DNA of 40,000 bases, from positions 2,816,063 to 2,856,062 of the forward strand of contig RPFO01000276.1 in assembly GCA_009746045.1 (NCBI GenBank), given 5' to 3'. Source of the stretch: Mesostigma viride (taxonomy: Eukaryota; Streptophyta; Mesostigmatophyceae; Mesostigmatales; Mesostigmataceae). The position numbers and the translations under genes were made by a program. The notes below the pieces were generated by a model. That model searched no databases. It was not told the DNA's origin and saw nothing but the letters and a program-made list of their open reading frames with translations. Every line of letters starts with the position of its first letter. Position 1 is the first letter of the stretch. Below are positions 10,776 through 21,353 of the stretch, piece after piece.

Positions 10776-11400
10776 ATAGCCCTGCTGCACCGCAAAATCA
10801 GCCCGCGTACGGCGGAGCATGATGTCAGCCATGGCCCGAGTCAGCGCCACCGACAGGCGCTGACGCCAATATGACGTCCAGGTCCGCGCCGACCATGGGG
10901 CCCGCTGGCCCTCCAGGTCCAGCCGGTCCTCCCGGAGCCGGCAACACTCCTTGAAGAAGGCGGAGGTCAGGGGCCCCATGGCCCCAAACTCCTCCAGGAC
11001 AAAGGGCACCACACGATGGTGCCCGACGTCGCCGTAGGCCAGGAGCTTGGCCCGCTCCGCCCGGTCCGCCGTGTAACCTGCCGTGAGGGAGGCCCCAGCC
11101 ACGTGGCTAAGAGCCAAGGGCCGCGCCACCGAAACGTCAATAAGCAGATGCCGGCCACCCCCCTCAAAGTCCAGCACCACGATGTCAGGCCGGTGGTTGG
11201 GGGAATAGAATATACATGCAGCACTATACATATACATGCAGCACTGGCGTGCCTCCCACGGGCTTGCACACGCGGGCGCTTCCCCACAGGGGGGGGCTCG
11301 TTGTCCTCTATGACCTGGGCCCACTTGGCCTTGTCCATCATCTTCTTCCAAATCACAGAGAGGCCTAGGCCCCCCATGTCCTCTACTAGCTGTTCTTTGA
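10776..11400 (-). pseudogene. Retroelement C-terminal fragment with a restriction-endonuclease-like motif
   Basis: On the minus strand the sequence reads RPDIVVLDFEGG followed by LLIDVSVARP. This RPD...D/E...DVxV spacing resembles the C-terminal nuclease-like region of some algal non-LTR retroelements. An upstream stretch (EDMGGLGLSVIWKKMMDKAK) is in another frame, so at least one frame break separates the parts. The reading ends with a stop at about 10776. It runs opposite to the reverse-transcriptase piece next to it, so the two are not one intact element. Confidence 0.5.
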
Positions 11401-11975
11401 AGGTGTGGGCCTTGCGGCCTTGTGGAAGAACTGCGATGCCTTCAGCCTGGTGAGTCCCCTCTGCACTGGCCTTGTGCTGGTGGACTTCATCAAAGCCTTC
11501 GATTCGGTTTTCTGCCCTGCGCTGTGGCTGGGACATCCTCGCTCTGTTCCGGATCCCCCACCCCCTGATTGCTGTCATCCGCAACCTGTATATGAAGGGT
11601 CCACCACTTCGGTGCGCACTTCCTACGTACGGGACCACGCCACCATGCCCTTTACAGAAGGGTGTGTAGCAGGGCTGCGTGCTGTCTCCCTTCCTGTTCA
11701 TTATTGTGGTCGAATACGTAATGATTCAGGCGCGCAAGCGGTTTGCGGCGCATAGTGGGTAGGGAACCAGGGGTGCAGGTCGACAACCGTTTCTGGCATG
11801 GCGGGGCGGACACGGAGATCCGGCTGGCGGACATCATCTATGCAGACGACACCACCCTCTTCGAGGGCACTGAGCACGTGCAGACGTGGCTTGACTGCCT
11901 GGCAATCGAGGCCCGTGAGGTGGGGCTTGAGGTCAGCAAGAAGACAGAGGCTCTGGCGATTGGGCTCACTTAGCC
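11400..11975 (+). pseudogene. Broken reverse transcriptase (non-LTR type)
   Basis: Recognisable RT blocks occur in order but in shifting frames. VLVDFIKAFDSVF is the motif A region, with its catalytic Asp. LIAVIRNLYMKG follows one frame over, then QGCVLSPFLFIIVVEYV directly after an in-frame TAG at 11667-11669. After another shift, LADIIYADDTTLFEG carries the YADD catalytic pair, followed by VGLEVSKKTEALAIG. There are two frameshifts and one stop, and both ends are missing, so this is a dead fragment. It differs in sequence from the intact LINE at 25-31.7 kb. Confidence 0.75.
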
Positions 11976-12169
11976 ACCGCCCCGGACCTCTTTCTCCTTG
12001 ACGGCTCTTGAGTCCTGTATCACATCAATCCAAAAACGCGTTTTGGTTCCCTGGTAATTATTTCAAGATAGGCTAATAGTCAGTTTGGCCTCAAATTTGG
12101 CACCAAGGTACCTAATCAGATATCTTATGATGCCATGTGGTCAAAAAATTTTTTGGGAGTCGGCACCAT

Positions 12170-12970
12170 GGTAACATGGTGACATTTGCTAGCATAAAAT
12201 ACCGCACTTTTAGCACTTTCTGGCATGCATGCCTATATGAATGACACTAAATGAACTCAGTTGGGGCTATAACTTTGCACATGTTATAAACACATCCCAT
12301 GCAGCATGCCCACAAAGTTTCAGGCTGGTTGGATCACAAAATGGTGACAGATGCTAGCATAAATACCCCAAAATGCAGTTTTTCAGGGTTTTCCAAGGGT
12401 TTCATCACACATATGCATATATAATGACACCAAATGAACTCAGTTGGGCGTGGAACTTTGCATATGTTCTAAACACATCCCATGCAGCATGCCCACAAAG
12501 TTTCAGGCTGGTTGGATGACAAATTGGTGACAGATGCTAGCATAAACACCACAAAAATGCAGTTTTTCAGGGTTTTCCAAGGGTTTCATCACACATTTGC
12601 ATATATAATGACATCAAATGAACTCAGTTGGACCTGGGACTTGGCACATGTTCGAAACACATCCCATGCAGCCTGCCCACAAAGCTTCAGGCTGGTTGGA
12701 TGACAAACTGGTGACAAATGCTAGCATAAATACCACAAAAATGCAGTTTTTCAGGGTTTTCCAAGGGTTTCATCACACATGTGCATATATAATGACATCA
12801 AATGAACTCAGTTGGACCTGGAACTTGGCACATGTTCGAAACACATCCCATGCAGCCTGCCCACAAAGCTTCAGGCTGGTTGGATGACAAATTGGTGACA
12901 GATGCTAGCATAAATACCACAGAAAAAGCAGCTTTCTATTGTTCTTACAAGGGTTTCATGGCAATCATTC
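12170..12970. repeat. 184-bp tandem repeat, four copies plus a partial
   Basis: Units starting ATGAACTCAGTTGG occur at 12251, 12434, 12618 and 12802 (periods 183, 184, 184). Each has CCCATGCAGC(A/C)TGCCCAC, GGTTGGAT and TTTTCAGGGTTTTCCAAGG at fixed places. A partial, more diverged copy precedes them (from about 12170), and the last copy decays after about 12930. Open frames through it are an effect of the repeat. No gene is visible from 11980 to 12170. Confidence 0.9.
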
Positions 12971-13380
12971 CACCTTGGTGTACAGAAGGTTCCAAACAAC
13001 ACATCATTACATTATGCATCATATTTACAATGCAGGAAGGCATACTTGGGGGCACATGCCTATAGTACAATGCATTAATAACACAGCTCTAGCCAGCTAG
13101 CTAGCTATATAGTGGCTAATGCCACACCCGGGGGCACGTTCTCACGGCCCTGCTGCATCCTTTTCCTTTTCTTCTTCTCTGCATCTGACAGGGGCCTGCC
13201 CCCCATCTTCTCATCCACCAGCCTGGTGAGCACCCTGACGTTGGTGACTTGCGTCCGCTACCCTACCCCCATGGCACGCTTGGCCTTACGCTTGGTGAAG
13301 GTGGAGGGGTGGGTGCGACAGTTGGTCTGGGTTTTCATCACCCCCTTCCTCCAGTGCATGCGTGTGCTCCAACGCCTAAG
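12970..13380 (-). other. Unassigned region, possible remnant of a basic C-terminus
   Basis: No gene can be named. On the minus strand a short stretch near 13120-13230 reads [20 protein letters not shown] and ends shortly after in a stop, and another part reads [20 protein letters not shown]. These look like decayed coding pieces but have no recognisable motif. Confidence 0.25.
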
Positions 13381-13383
13381 CAG

Positions 13384-13484
13384 AGAAGCACACACACACA
13401 CATACACACACACACACACGTCGATCCCTTACCCACACACACACACACATACACATGTATCCACCCACCCATGCATACACGTAG
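13384..13484. repeat. CA-rich microsatellite
   Basis: Imperfect (CA)n with TACA and CCAC interruptions, leading directly into the ACGC array. Confidence 0.85.
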
Positions 13485-13795
<311 letters not shown>

Positions 13796-13805
13796 GTCAT
13801 ACATA

Positions 13806-15472
13806 CCCTCCCTCCCTCCCTCCCTCCCTCCCTCCCTCCCTCCCTCCCTCCCTCCTCCCTCCCTCCCTCCCTCCCTCCTCCCTCCCTCCCTCCCTCCTCC
13901 CTCCCTCCCTCCCTCCCTCCCTCCCTCCTCCCTCCCTCCCTCCCTCCCTCCCTCCCTCCCTCCTCCTCCCTCCCTCCCTCCCTCCCTCCCTCCCTCCCTC
14001 CCTCCCTCCCTCCCTCCCTCCCTCCCTCCCTCCCTCCCTCCCTCCCTCCCTCCCCCTCCCTCCCTCCTCCCTCCCTCCCTCCCTCCCTCCCTCCCTCCCT
14101 CCTCCCTCCCTCCCTCCCTCCCTCCTCCCTCCCTCCTCCTCCCTCCCTCCCTCCCTCCCTCCCTCCCTCCTCCCTCCCTCCCTCCCTCCTCCCTCCCTCC
14201 CTCCCTCCCTCCCTCCCTCCCTCCCTCCCTCCTCCCTCCCTCCCTCCCTCCCTCCCTCCCTCCCTCCCTCCCTCCCTCCCTCCCTCCTCCCTCCCTCCCT
14301 CCCTCCTCCTCCTCCCTCCCTCCCTCCTCCCTCCTCCTCCTCCCCCTCCCTCCCTCCCTCCCTCCCTCCCTCCCTCCCTCCCTCCCTCCCTCCCCCTCCT
14401 CCTCCCTCCTCCTCCCTCCCTCCCTCCCTCCCTCCCTCCCTCCCTCCCTCCCTCCCTCCCTCCTCCCTCCCTCCCTCCTCCCTCCCTCCCTCCCTCCTCC
14501 CTCCCTCCCTCCCTCCCTCCTCCCTCCCTCCCTCCCTCCTCCCTCCCTCCCTCCCTCCCTCCCTCCCTCCCTCCCTCCCTCCCTCCCTCCCTCCTCCCTC
14601 CCTCCCTCCCTCCCTCCCTCTCCCTCCCTCCCTCCCTCCCTCCCTCCCTCCCTCCTCCCTCCCTCCCTCCCTCCTCCTCCCTCCCTCCCTCCCTCCCTCC
14701 TCCCTCCCTCCCTCCCTCCCTCCCTCCCTCCCTCCCTCCCTCCCTCCCTCCCTCCCTCCCTCCCTCCCTCCCTCCCTCCCTCCTCCCTCCCTCTCCCTCC
14801 CTCCCCCTCCCTCCCTCCCTCCCTCCCTCCCTCCCTCCTCCCTCCCTCCCTCCTCCCTCCCTCCCTCCCTCCCTCCCTCCCTCCCTCCTCCCTCCCTCCC
14901 TCCCTCCCTCCCTCCCTCCTCCCTCCTCCCTCCCTCCCTCCCTCCCTCCCTCCTCCCTCCCTCCCCTCCCTCCCTCCCTCCTCCCTCCCTCCCTCCCTCC
15001 TCCCTCCCTCCCTCCTCCCTCCCTCCCTCCCTCCCTCCCTCCCTCCCTCCCTCCTCCCTCCCTCCTCCCTCCCTCCCTCCCTCCCTCCCTCCCTCCTCCT
15101 CCCTCCCTCCTCCCTCTCCTCCCTCCCTCCCTCCCTCCCTCCCTCCCTCCCTCCCTCCCTCCCTCCCTCCCTCCCTCCTCCCTCCCTCCCTCCCTCCCTC
15201 CCTCCCTCCCTCCCTCCCTCCCTCCCTCCCTCCCTCCCTCCCTCCCTCCCTCCCTCCCTCCCTCCCTCCCTCCCTCCCTCCCTCCCTCCCTCCCTCCCTC
15301 CCTCCCTCCTCCCTCCCTCCCTCCCTCCCTCCCTCCCTCCCTCCCTCCCTCCCTCCCTCCCTCCCTCCCTCCCTCCCTCCCTCCCTCCCTCCCTCCCTCC
15401 CTCCCTCCCTCCCTCCCTCCCTCCCTCCCTCCCTCCCTCCCTCCCTCCCTCCCTCCCTCCCTCCCCCTCCCT
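13806..15472. repeat. (CCCT)n / (CCT) microsatellite, ~1.67 kb
   Basis: A pyrimidine-only tract on the plus strand, mostly CCCT units with many single-base losses (CCT) and a few CCCCT or CTCT variants. The right third (about 15170-15465) is nearly pure. It is purine/pyrimidine asymmetric over its whole length, so triplex or slipped structures are possible. It carries very long meaningless open frames on both strands. Confidence 0.97.
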
Positions 15473-16500
15473 CATTCATACACCCGTTCATTCATGCATG
15501 CAGCCGCTCATCATTAACACGCCTCCGTTGGGAAACTCACGGGGTATGAACTATGAAACGGGCGGTAAGAAAGGAAGAAGGAGCCGCCTCCCCAACATGC
15601 CGCCCGGCAAAGGCAGCGATGGGCCGTCCAGGAGGGAAACACTGCGCTTTGCCTTGTACGCCGGGGTGCGCAGGCGACGTGCGGGCACTGTCGCGTGTAA
15701 ATTTGCCTGCCCGCCCCAGTCCTTCTCGGAACGCCTCCCCAGAGCATGCCGTCATGGTAAGAGCTCTTTTCGCCCGTCGCCGGAAGCTTAAACCACAAGA
15801 ATACGCCGGTTAATGACCAGAAAATGGGGGGTTGTCGACGTTATAAACCAGTAGCTGTGGTTTTTCCCGCACCCCGAGCACACTCCGGACGGGGCCAGCA
15901 AGCCCCGCCCGCAGGATAAACACCGGGCGATGTTGCTGCGCCCAAGCGAAGTCATATAGCTGCAAGAAAAGACGTAAAAGCGATTAAAAGCACGGCATGC
16001 AGTGTTGCCCCTGTCAGCGCTCCTATAATTCTCACTTTTTCGCGGAAGGGGCGGAAAAATCGGAAACGCAAAATTAAGGGAAATCCTACGCTGGGTTTCT
16101 TTGAAATGATGTAAGGAACTGGTAGAACGTGTTCGCTTCCACCGTCAAGTAGTTTGGGCAACGAGACCTTACCTTAAAGATGCACGGGGCTGGTCGGACG
16201 GTGAGCAAAAACTGCGCCAACTGCGTGCTTGTCCTCGTTCACACCCAATACAGCAGCGTTTCGCGAGTTTTTTTGTGAATATTATTTTTCCCTATGACAA
16301 TGTCGTTCGAACAAGCGAAATCCGGTACACAATGGCTTCGTATTCCGTGAGCAATAAATTTTCAGCTACCATAGCCGTGCACACCGAATTTCAGTCAACA
16401 TTGCACGCGCGCACCGAATTTCGTCAACTTTCGCGCGGGAATTACCGGGGAACCTACCGGCGCTGCGCCGGATTGATGTGTATCGGGACCGCGTCAAGTT
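15473..16500. other. Intergenic sequence without a supported gene
   Basis: Short open frames exist but none shows a domain or exon signal. Near 16375-16435 a short motif is doubled (CACCGAATTTCAGTCAAC and CACCGAATTTCGTCAACT). No tRNA or rRNA is visible. Confidence 0.4.
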
Positions 16501-16534
16501 GCTGGGCAGCCTACTCCCCAGCTGAGAGGCCGAT

Positions 16535-18050
16535 GTGGACCACCGTATCTCCCTCAGCGAGGCCACTACTCAAGCATTGGTAGTGCACTCGGCTCCTGCG
16601 GCCTCGCCATCGGCATCGCCTGATCCTAAACGCAGTCGCCCACGGCAGAATCGCGCCCAACAGAACCGCGCTTTCGGCCCCAACCAAGGTTTCCAGGTCG
16701 CCGATCACGACTGGACCAACATGTCCCCGGCAACTGCCATGCATTGCCTCTACTATGGTCCAGACTACGCCTCGCTTTACGACCTGTGCCTCCATTTCCA
16801 CGACACCGACCGCCTCATCCACCCCGGCGGCACCTGGGTCAGCGGACCCAGCTTTCTGTTCGGGTGCCCCCGCCCCCAACTCCAACACATCATCCTCTGC
16901 TCCCTTCTCCAGCACTCTGATGGCGAAATCTGGGCTCCATCCATCTCCGCACCCACACTCCGTTCCATCCAAGTACGGAAGCCTTTCAGCAGCACGTGAC
17001 CCCCCTTGCTGCCGATGTGGCAGCAATGGGAGGCACGCTGGCTACTGAGATCCCTCACCTTTCCACCACCGCCGCCTCCACCTCCACTGCCATTTCCGCC
17101 TCCGCTGCCGACATCAAGGCCCAGCTCCTCGACCTCGACCAGCGCCTCCAAGCCACCGCCACCGCCCTTGAGTGCTTGCACGACTGACACCGCAGGCCTC
17201 ACCGCCCAGGCGGTGAAGAACATCGCTGCCCAGCCGGCATCAGCTGGCCCGGCCAGCGATGTTCCTCCCACCAAGACCTGGGCGGACTTGCTTAAGCACC
17301 ACACCACCTTTAATTAATTAATTAATTAAACTTGTGCTCCCGTTGGGGAGTCACGGAGCACCGAAGTGCTTTTAATCCCTGTGTGTGCACTACAGGAGAA
17401 AGGGCAGAGACCCCCAGTCTCCTTCATGCCAAAGGCATGCCACAGCTGCATTCGGGCGCGCTAGCTAAACGGACAAGCTAACGATCCGGCAGTCTGTGGG
17501 TGCAATAAGACCCATGTGAGCATATCATAGCAAGGAGCGTGCATGGCAAGTAATCTGAACATAGCCAGGGCGTAGCATGGCTGTACTAGGACTAGGCTAA
17601 GGCTATGGCTGGTTGTGTACCGTGCGTTGGCGGCACGTGACTAGGTGTGTTGGCACAGCTAGGCAAACATTCTAGGCATGGCTGCCTTAGCGGCAGTGAC
17701 GCCAATGGTTACAAGCTAGGGCTATTGCTATTCTAGCCCGCTGGGGGCATCCACATCTTGTGGTTGATCATCAGGTCCCCGCCCCTCCAGTACACCTTGG
17801 GCTTCACCACCTTTACGACCTCCACCATCGCGGCGCAGCTCAAGCAACAAGCACTCGACCTTCGTGAGGAGGCCGAACTCGACAAGCGCAGCCGCAACGT
17901 CATAGTCAAGCACTTCGACCAGCCGGCCGACGATCGAGACCTCGACGAGTCTTCTCACGGCATTTAAGCGCGACATTCTTGCCCCTGGCATGCAACTCAC
18001 TGGTGAGCTGCGGATGTCGGCTGTCCGCCTCCCCAGCGCGCGGGGTAATT
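16535..18050 (+). pseudogene. Broken LINE ORF1-like gene interrupted by a repeat
   Basis: The coding-like pieces lie in order but in different frames: a Ser/Pro/Arg-rich start (SPDPKRSRPRQNRAQ), a helical segment (ADIKAQLLDLDQRLQATATA) suited to a coiled coil, KTWADLLKHHTTF, then after about 430 bases of repeat QLKQQALDLREEAELDKRSR followed by NVIVKHFDQPADDRDL and DILAPGMQLTGELRMSAVRL. A coiled coil, then a WADxxK linker, then an RNA-binding-like block is the usual LINE ORF1 order. Frame changes, stops and the interruption at 17331-17757 make it a pseudogene. It is unlike ORF1 of the intact LINE. Confidence 0.45.
17331..17615. repeat. Direct repeat pair I, copy 1 (empty site)
   Basis: This begins ACTTGTGCTCCCGTTGGGG and shares most of its sequence with 18066-18271 plus 18587-18690, including CACGGAGCACCGAA, GGGCAGAGACCCCCAGTCT and AATAAGACCCATGTGAGC. 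Where copy 2 carries a 308-bp insertion, this copy runs straight through (GAGCATATCATAGCAAGGAGCG). It splits the ORF1 remnant, so it may itself be an inserted element. Confidence 0.8.
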
Positions 18051-18062
18051 TTTAACGCGGGG

Positions 18063-18690
18063 TTAAACTCGTGCTCCCGTTGGGGAGTCACGGAGCACCG
18101 AAATGTTTTTTATCCCTGTGTGTGCACTTGACAGGAGAAAGGGCAGAGACCCCCAGTCTAGCTCCTTCATGCCTACGGCATGCAACAGCTGCATTCGGGC
18201 ACGCTAGCTAAACGGACCCCCTAACGATCCGGCAATTTGTGGATGCAATAAGACCCATGTGAGCATGGCATCGGAGACTGAACAATTCTCGAGTGGACAC
18301 GTGTGTAGTACTCCTACACACACAGATCTCGAATGATTTATCTAGTACCAAATCCGAAAGGCTTGCATCACTCCCCAGAAAGGAGAACTTTTGCGGATGA
18401 CTGTAGGTGTCAGTTGGCGATGCCTTAGGATCAGGAGACGTCCGTCCTATAGTCAGCAAAAAGTTGGTGCGAGAGGTCCCCAGTTCGATTCCAGCCTGGA
18501 TTCATTTGCAGATCGCGTTTTCCGCGGACCGGCACTGAACGCAAATGGTTTTCACCTTTGCGGCGTGCCAAATCAGAAAATGGCATAACAAGCTAGGAGC
18601 GTGGGCAAGTAAGCTGATCATAGCTAGCCATGCAGGACGTAGCATGGCTGTACAAGGACTAAGCTAAGGCTATGGCTGGTTGCACCCGGC
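18063..18690. repeat. Direct repeat pair I, copy 2 (filled site)
   Basis: This is the homologue of 17331-17615, interrupted at 18272-18579 by a tRNA-like short element. Similarity resumes at TAACAAGCTAGGAGCGTG and continues through GTAGCATGGCTGTAC and AAGGCTATGGCTGGTTG. Confidence 0.8.
18272..18579 (+). mobile_element. tRNA-like short interspersed element, longer copy (308 bp)
   Basis: The element is flanked by ATGGCAT at 18265-18271 and 18580-18586, a 7-bp target duplication that is single in the empty homologue. The core at 18441-18500 resembles a tRNA(Pro) 3' half: GGTGCGAGAGGTCCC then AGTTCGATTCC (B-box like), with imperfectly pairing outer ends. It shares about 210 bp with the inverted copy at 19369-19586 and has about 93 bp more on its 5' side. 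No long poly(A) tail; it ends AATCAGAAA. Confidence 0.7.
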
Positions 18691-18699
18691 CAGTTAGGC

Positions 18700-19300
18700 T
18701 CGAAACACACGACCTGATCAAGCAAGCTGTTTCCGGCCCCACCGTCTAGGTCATCTAGTCGCTCTACACGTAAGCCAGCCAGAATTTCAATTCACAAGGC
18801 TACACATTTCCATCTCCATTCATATTCAAAAGATAACGGCAGGCTCGAGCTACCATGGTCCGGATTCTTCCGATTTCTGGCCTGTGCTGGTTGTCTCTTC
18901 AAGATATTCATCCCTCTGTCTCCCTCCATGCAGATCTACCTAGAGATAGCCACGCGGCTCCCGCGGCCTTCGAACGCATCTTTCCTCTCAGACAACTACC
19001 CTAATCCTTCCACGGCGTTGGATCGCCATGCGTCCAGGCATAGTTGGACATCTCACTTCATATTCATCATCCTGAACGACTCGAAAACCCGGACAAGATA
19101 AGGGCAGGCTCGAGCTACCATGGTCCGGATTCTCCCGATTTCTTGCCTGCGCTGGTTGTCTCCTTGATATCTGTTTGCTGCTGTCACAAAAAACATTGAA
19201 AAAATACCAGGAAATTTTCTTGAATTCTACGGGATGTAAGGAGTCGGGGTAAAATTGGCTCTTTTTTAGCAAATTTAGCAAATTAGCAAATTAGCGGAAG
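18700..19300. repeat. Intergenic stretch with a ~75-bp direct repeat
   Basis: AGATAACGGCAGGCTCGAGC and its continuation at 18831-18910 recur at 19096-19177 with few changes (both contain TACCATGGTCCGGATTCT). The sequence otherwise shows no gene. The end (19261-19300) is AT-rich with short AAATTAGC repeats. Confidence 0.7.
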
Positions 19301-19310
19301 GCGGGGGCCG

Positions 19311-19738
19311 AGATTAATTAAGAGGTACCTTGAAATTAAATAAGACGCATACCTCTATCGAGATATATTCTGATCAGACACTCCGCAAAGGTGAAAACCT
19401 TTGCGTTCAGTGCCGGGCCGCGGAAAACGCGGAAAACGCGATCTGCAAATGAATCCGACCGGAATCGAACTGGGGACCTCTCGCACCAATTTTGCTGACT
19501 ATAGGACGGACGTCTCCGGTTACCATGGCATCGCCAACTTACACCTACAGTCATCCGCAAAAGTTCTCCTGTCCGGGGAGTGATGCAGATATATGTTTGG
19601 AGGCAAGTTTCTATTGGCGTTAATTTGTACTATTGTACGACAACTGTCAAGGGTGACGGCATGTACTGAAATCGCGGATACTTTCTAGATCGATCTTGCG
19701 CATTCGACGGTTAAAAGGCAGAGCTGCGGTTGAAAGTA
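19311..19738. repeat. Direct repeat pair II, copy 1 (filled)
   Basis: AGATTAATTAAGAGGTACCT through CTCTATCGAGATATAT, then the 218-bp element, then ATATGTTTGGAGGCAAGTTT through AAAGTACTGTAC. It matches 19861-20100. Confidence 0.85.
19369..19586 (-). mobile_element. tRNA-like short interspersed element, shorter copy (218 bp)
   Basis: The target duplication AGATATAT lies at 19361-19368 and 19587-19594 and is present once at the empty homologue (19915-19922). The tRNA-like core is at 19454-19510 on the minus strand. Its outer 7-base ends TCCGTCC/GGTCGGA pair at six of seven positions, and it contains GGTGCGAGAGGTCCCC and TTCGATTCC. Compared with the copy at 18272 it lacks about 93 bp at the 5' side, as expected for 5' truncation in target-primed reverse transcription. 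Confidence 0.75.
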
Positions 19739-19742
19739 CTGT

Positions 19743-19860
19743 ACGTGGGGGGGGATGGTGTTACAACGGGGGGGGGGACGCATTTATGGGGGGGGGGGGA
19801 CGGTGTTACAACGGGGGGACGGTGTTACAACGGGGGGACGGTGTTACAACGGGGGGGCGA
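19743..19860. repeat. G-run / GGACGGTGTTACAACGGGG short tandem repeat
   Basis: Four copies of GGTGTTACAACGGGG separated by G-runs of varying length lie between the two members of direct repeat pair II. G-runs of this kind may be mis-assembled in length. Confidence 0.85.
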
Positions 19861-20100
19861 GATTAATTAAGAGGTAAGTTACCTTGAAATTAAATAAGAC
19901 GCACGCCTCTATCGAGATATATGTTTGGAGGCGAGTTTCTATTGGCGTAAATTTGTAGTATTGTACGAAAACTGTCAAGGGTGACGGAAAGTACTGAAAT
20001 CGCGGAAGTGTCGCGGGGACGTTTCTACTTTCTATCTAGATCGATTGCGCATTCGATGGTTAAGAGGCAGAGGTGCGGTCGACTGGCAGTACTGTACGAC
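19860..20100. repeat. Direct repeat pair II, copy 2 (empty)
   Basis: This is homologous to copy 1 but runs through the insertion point as CGAGATATATGTTTGGAGG with a single AGATATAT. It includes ACTGTCAAGGGTGACGG and TAGATCGAT in the same order. Confidence 0.85.
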
Positions 20101-21353
20101 GGTGTTGGACGGAATTTCCGGTTAGCGATGCGGTATAAAGCTTTGCATGTCACGTTGTCGGATCTTAGCCCTTGCGTCGCGCTATGCTGTGGCGAACTTA
20201 TTCTCCGCCGTCAGATTGCACCGTCGATGAGCGTCGATGCTCGTCGATGAACCCAACGCAAGCCATGTGACGGAAAGAAGTAAAAATTGGTGCGGCGGCC
20301 TCTAAGGCTGAGTTTGGTAAAGTACGGGACTTCTAGCCCGGCGACTCCGCGTCGAGCAGTCCGCAGGTAGTCCGCCGGCGTTAATTTGTTAATTTTGTTA
20401 ATTTGTAAACTGGGGACAACCTAGTCAGAAAAAAAAGGAGTCCGTCCATTGAGTTTCAGACAAAAAATCTTGTATCTACTATGTCTGCCCTTGTCAGATT
20501 ACAGCGCAATACATCGCACTCTAAGTTCCCTACAACGCGATGTATCGCATTGTAAAAAAACACGGGTTTATTTGCATTGGCATCCTAAGTCAGACACCCG
20601 TAAATTGATCATTACCAGAGTGATAAGTATTATTGCAAGTTGTTGACTATTTTAGCTCTTTCTAAAGCATTGAGCGGTTGCAGAAGGTATCCCTGAGACA
20701 ACCGGCTTAAGCCAGGTACAGACCCGCTGCTGCCTTCTATACTAGTGTAAAAACAAATGCGGGCCAACATGTCATGCTCATACATGCAGCAAACATTTGC
20801 GAAGTAACTACTAACAGCCACCAAAGGCCACATGCACCGCTTTACGGGCAAGCGGCCCATTAGCAAATCTTCATAGATGCACAGTAATCGTGCCCTCTGA
20901 AAAAAAAAAGTTTGCTCTCTGACTACTGCAGACGGCAGGCTGCCCTAACACACATGGGTATTTAGAGCCCTGCAAAACCCCTTCCCTCACTACTTGTCTA
21001 TGCAGCGAGTCCTCTCAGCTCTCGGCTGCTGCACACAGCACGTCAGAGCCGAGAACCACATGGGCCAAAGACGCACACAGCAACTGACAGCGACACGTCC
21101 TTACGGAGTGCGGCGATGTTTATCAGTGTACCCTGTGACGTGGCCATGCACAAGCTTCCCTACAATAGGCCACCATCTTGCTGCTGCCGCGGACAAGAGT
21201 GCGAACGCAGGGTTGCCTACACCTTCCCCCCTCACATGCCTAGGCAATTCCTATCATCCATCCATGGCCCACGCAAGTGCAGTCCCATCGAGACACCCGA
21301 CTCTAGGGGACTGGCCCATCCAGGCCGTGTCGATTAACCTCCCCAGGCCCGCC
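20100..21353. other. Intergenic region and 3' flank of the GLG1-like gene
   Basis: No gene is supported. It contains an 18-bp imperfect inverted repeat at 20500-20517/20537-20554 (15 of 18 positions). The 600 bases next to 21354 would include the minus-strand 3' UTR of the GLG1-like gene. Open frames here lack any domain. Confidence 0.4.

Noticed and set aside
18441-18500. A functional tRNA(Pro) gene
   Set aside because: The anticodon arm is missing and the T stem does not pair well. It sits inside a repeated mobile element.
17331-18690. Direct repeat pair I as LTRs of a retrotransposon
   Set aside because: The sequence between them shows no protease, integrase, RNase H, primer-binding site or polypurine tract, only an ORF1-like remnant that starts outside the pair.
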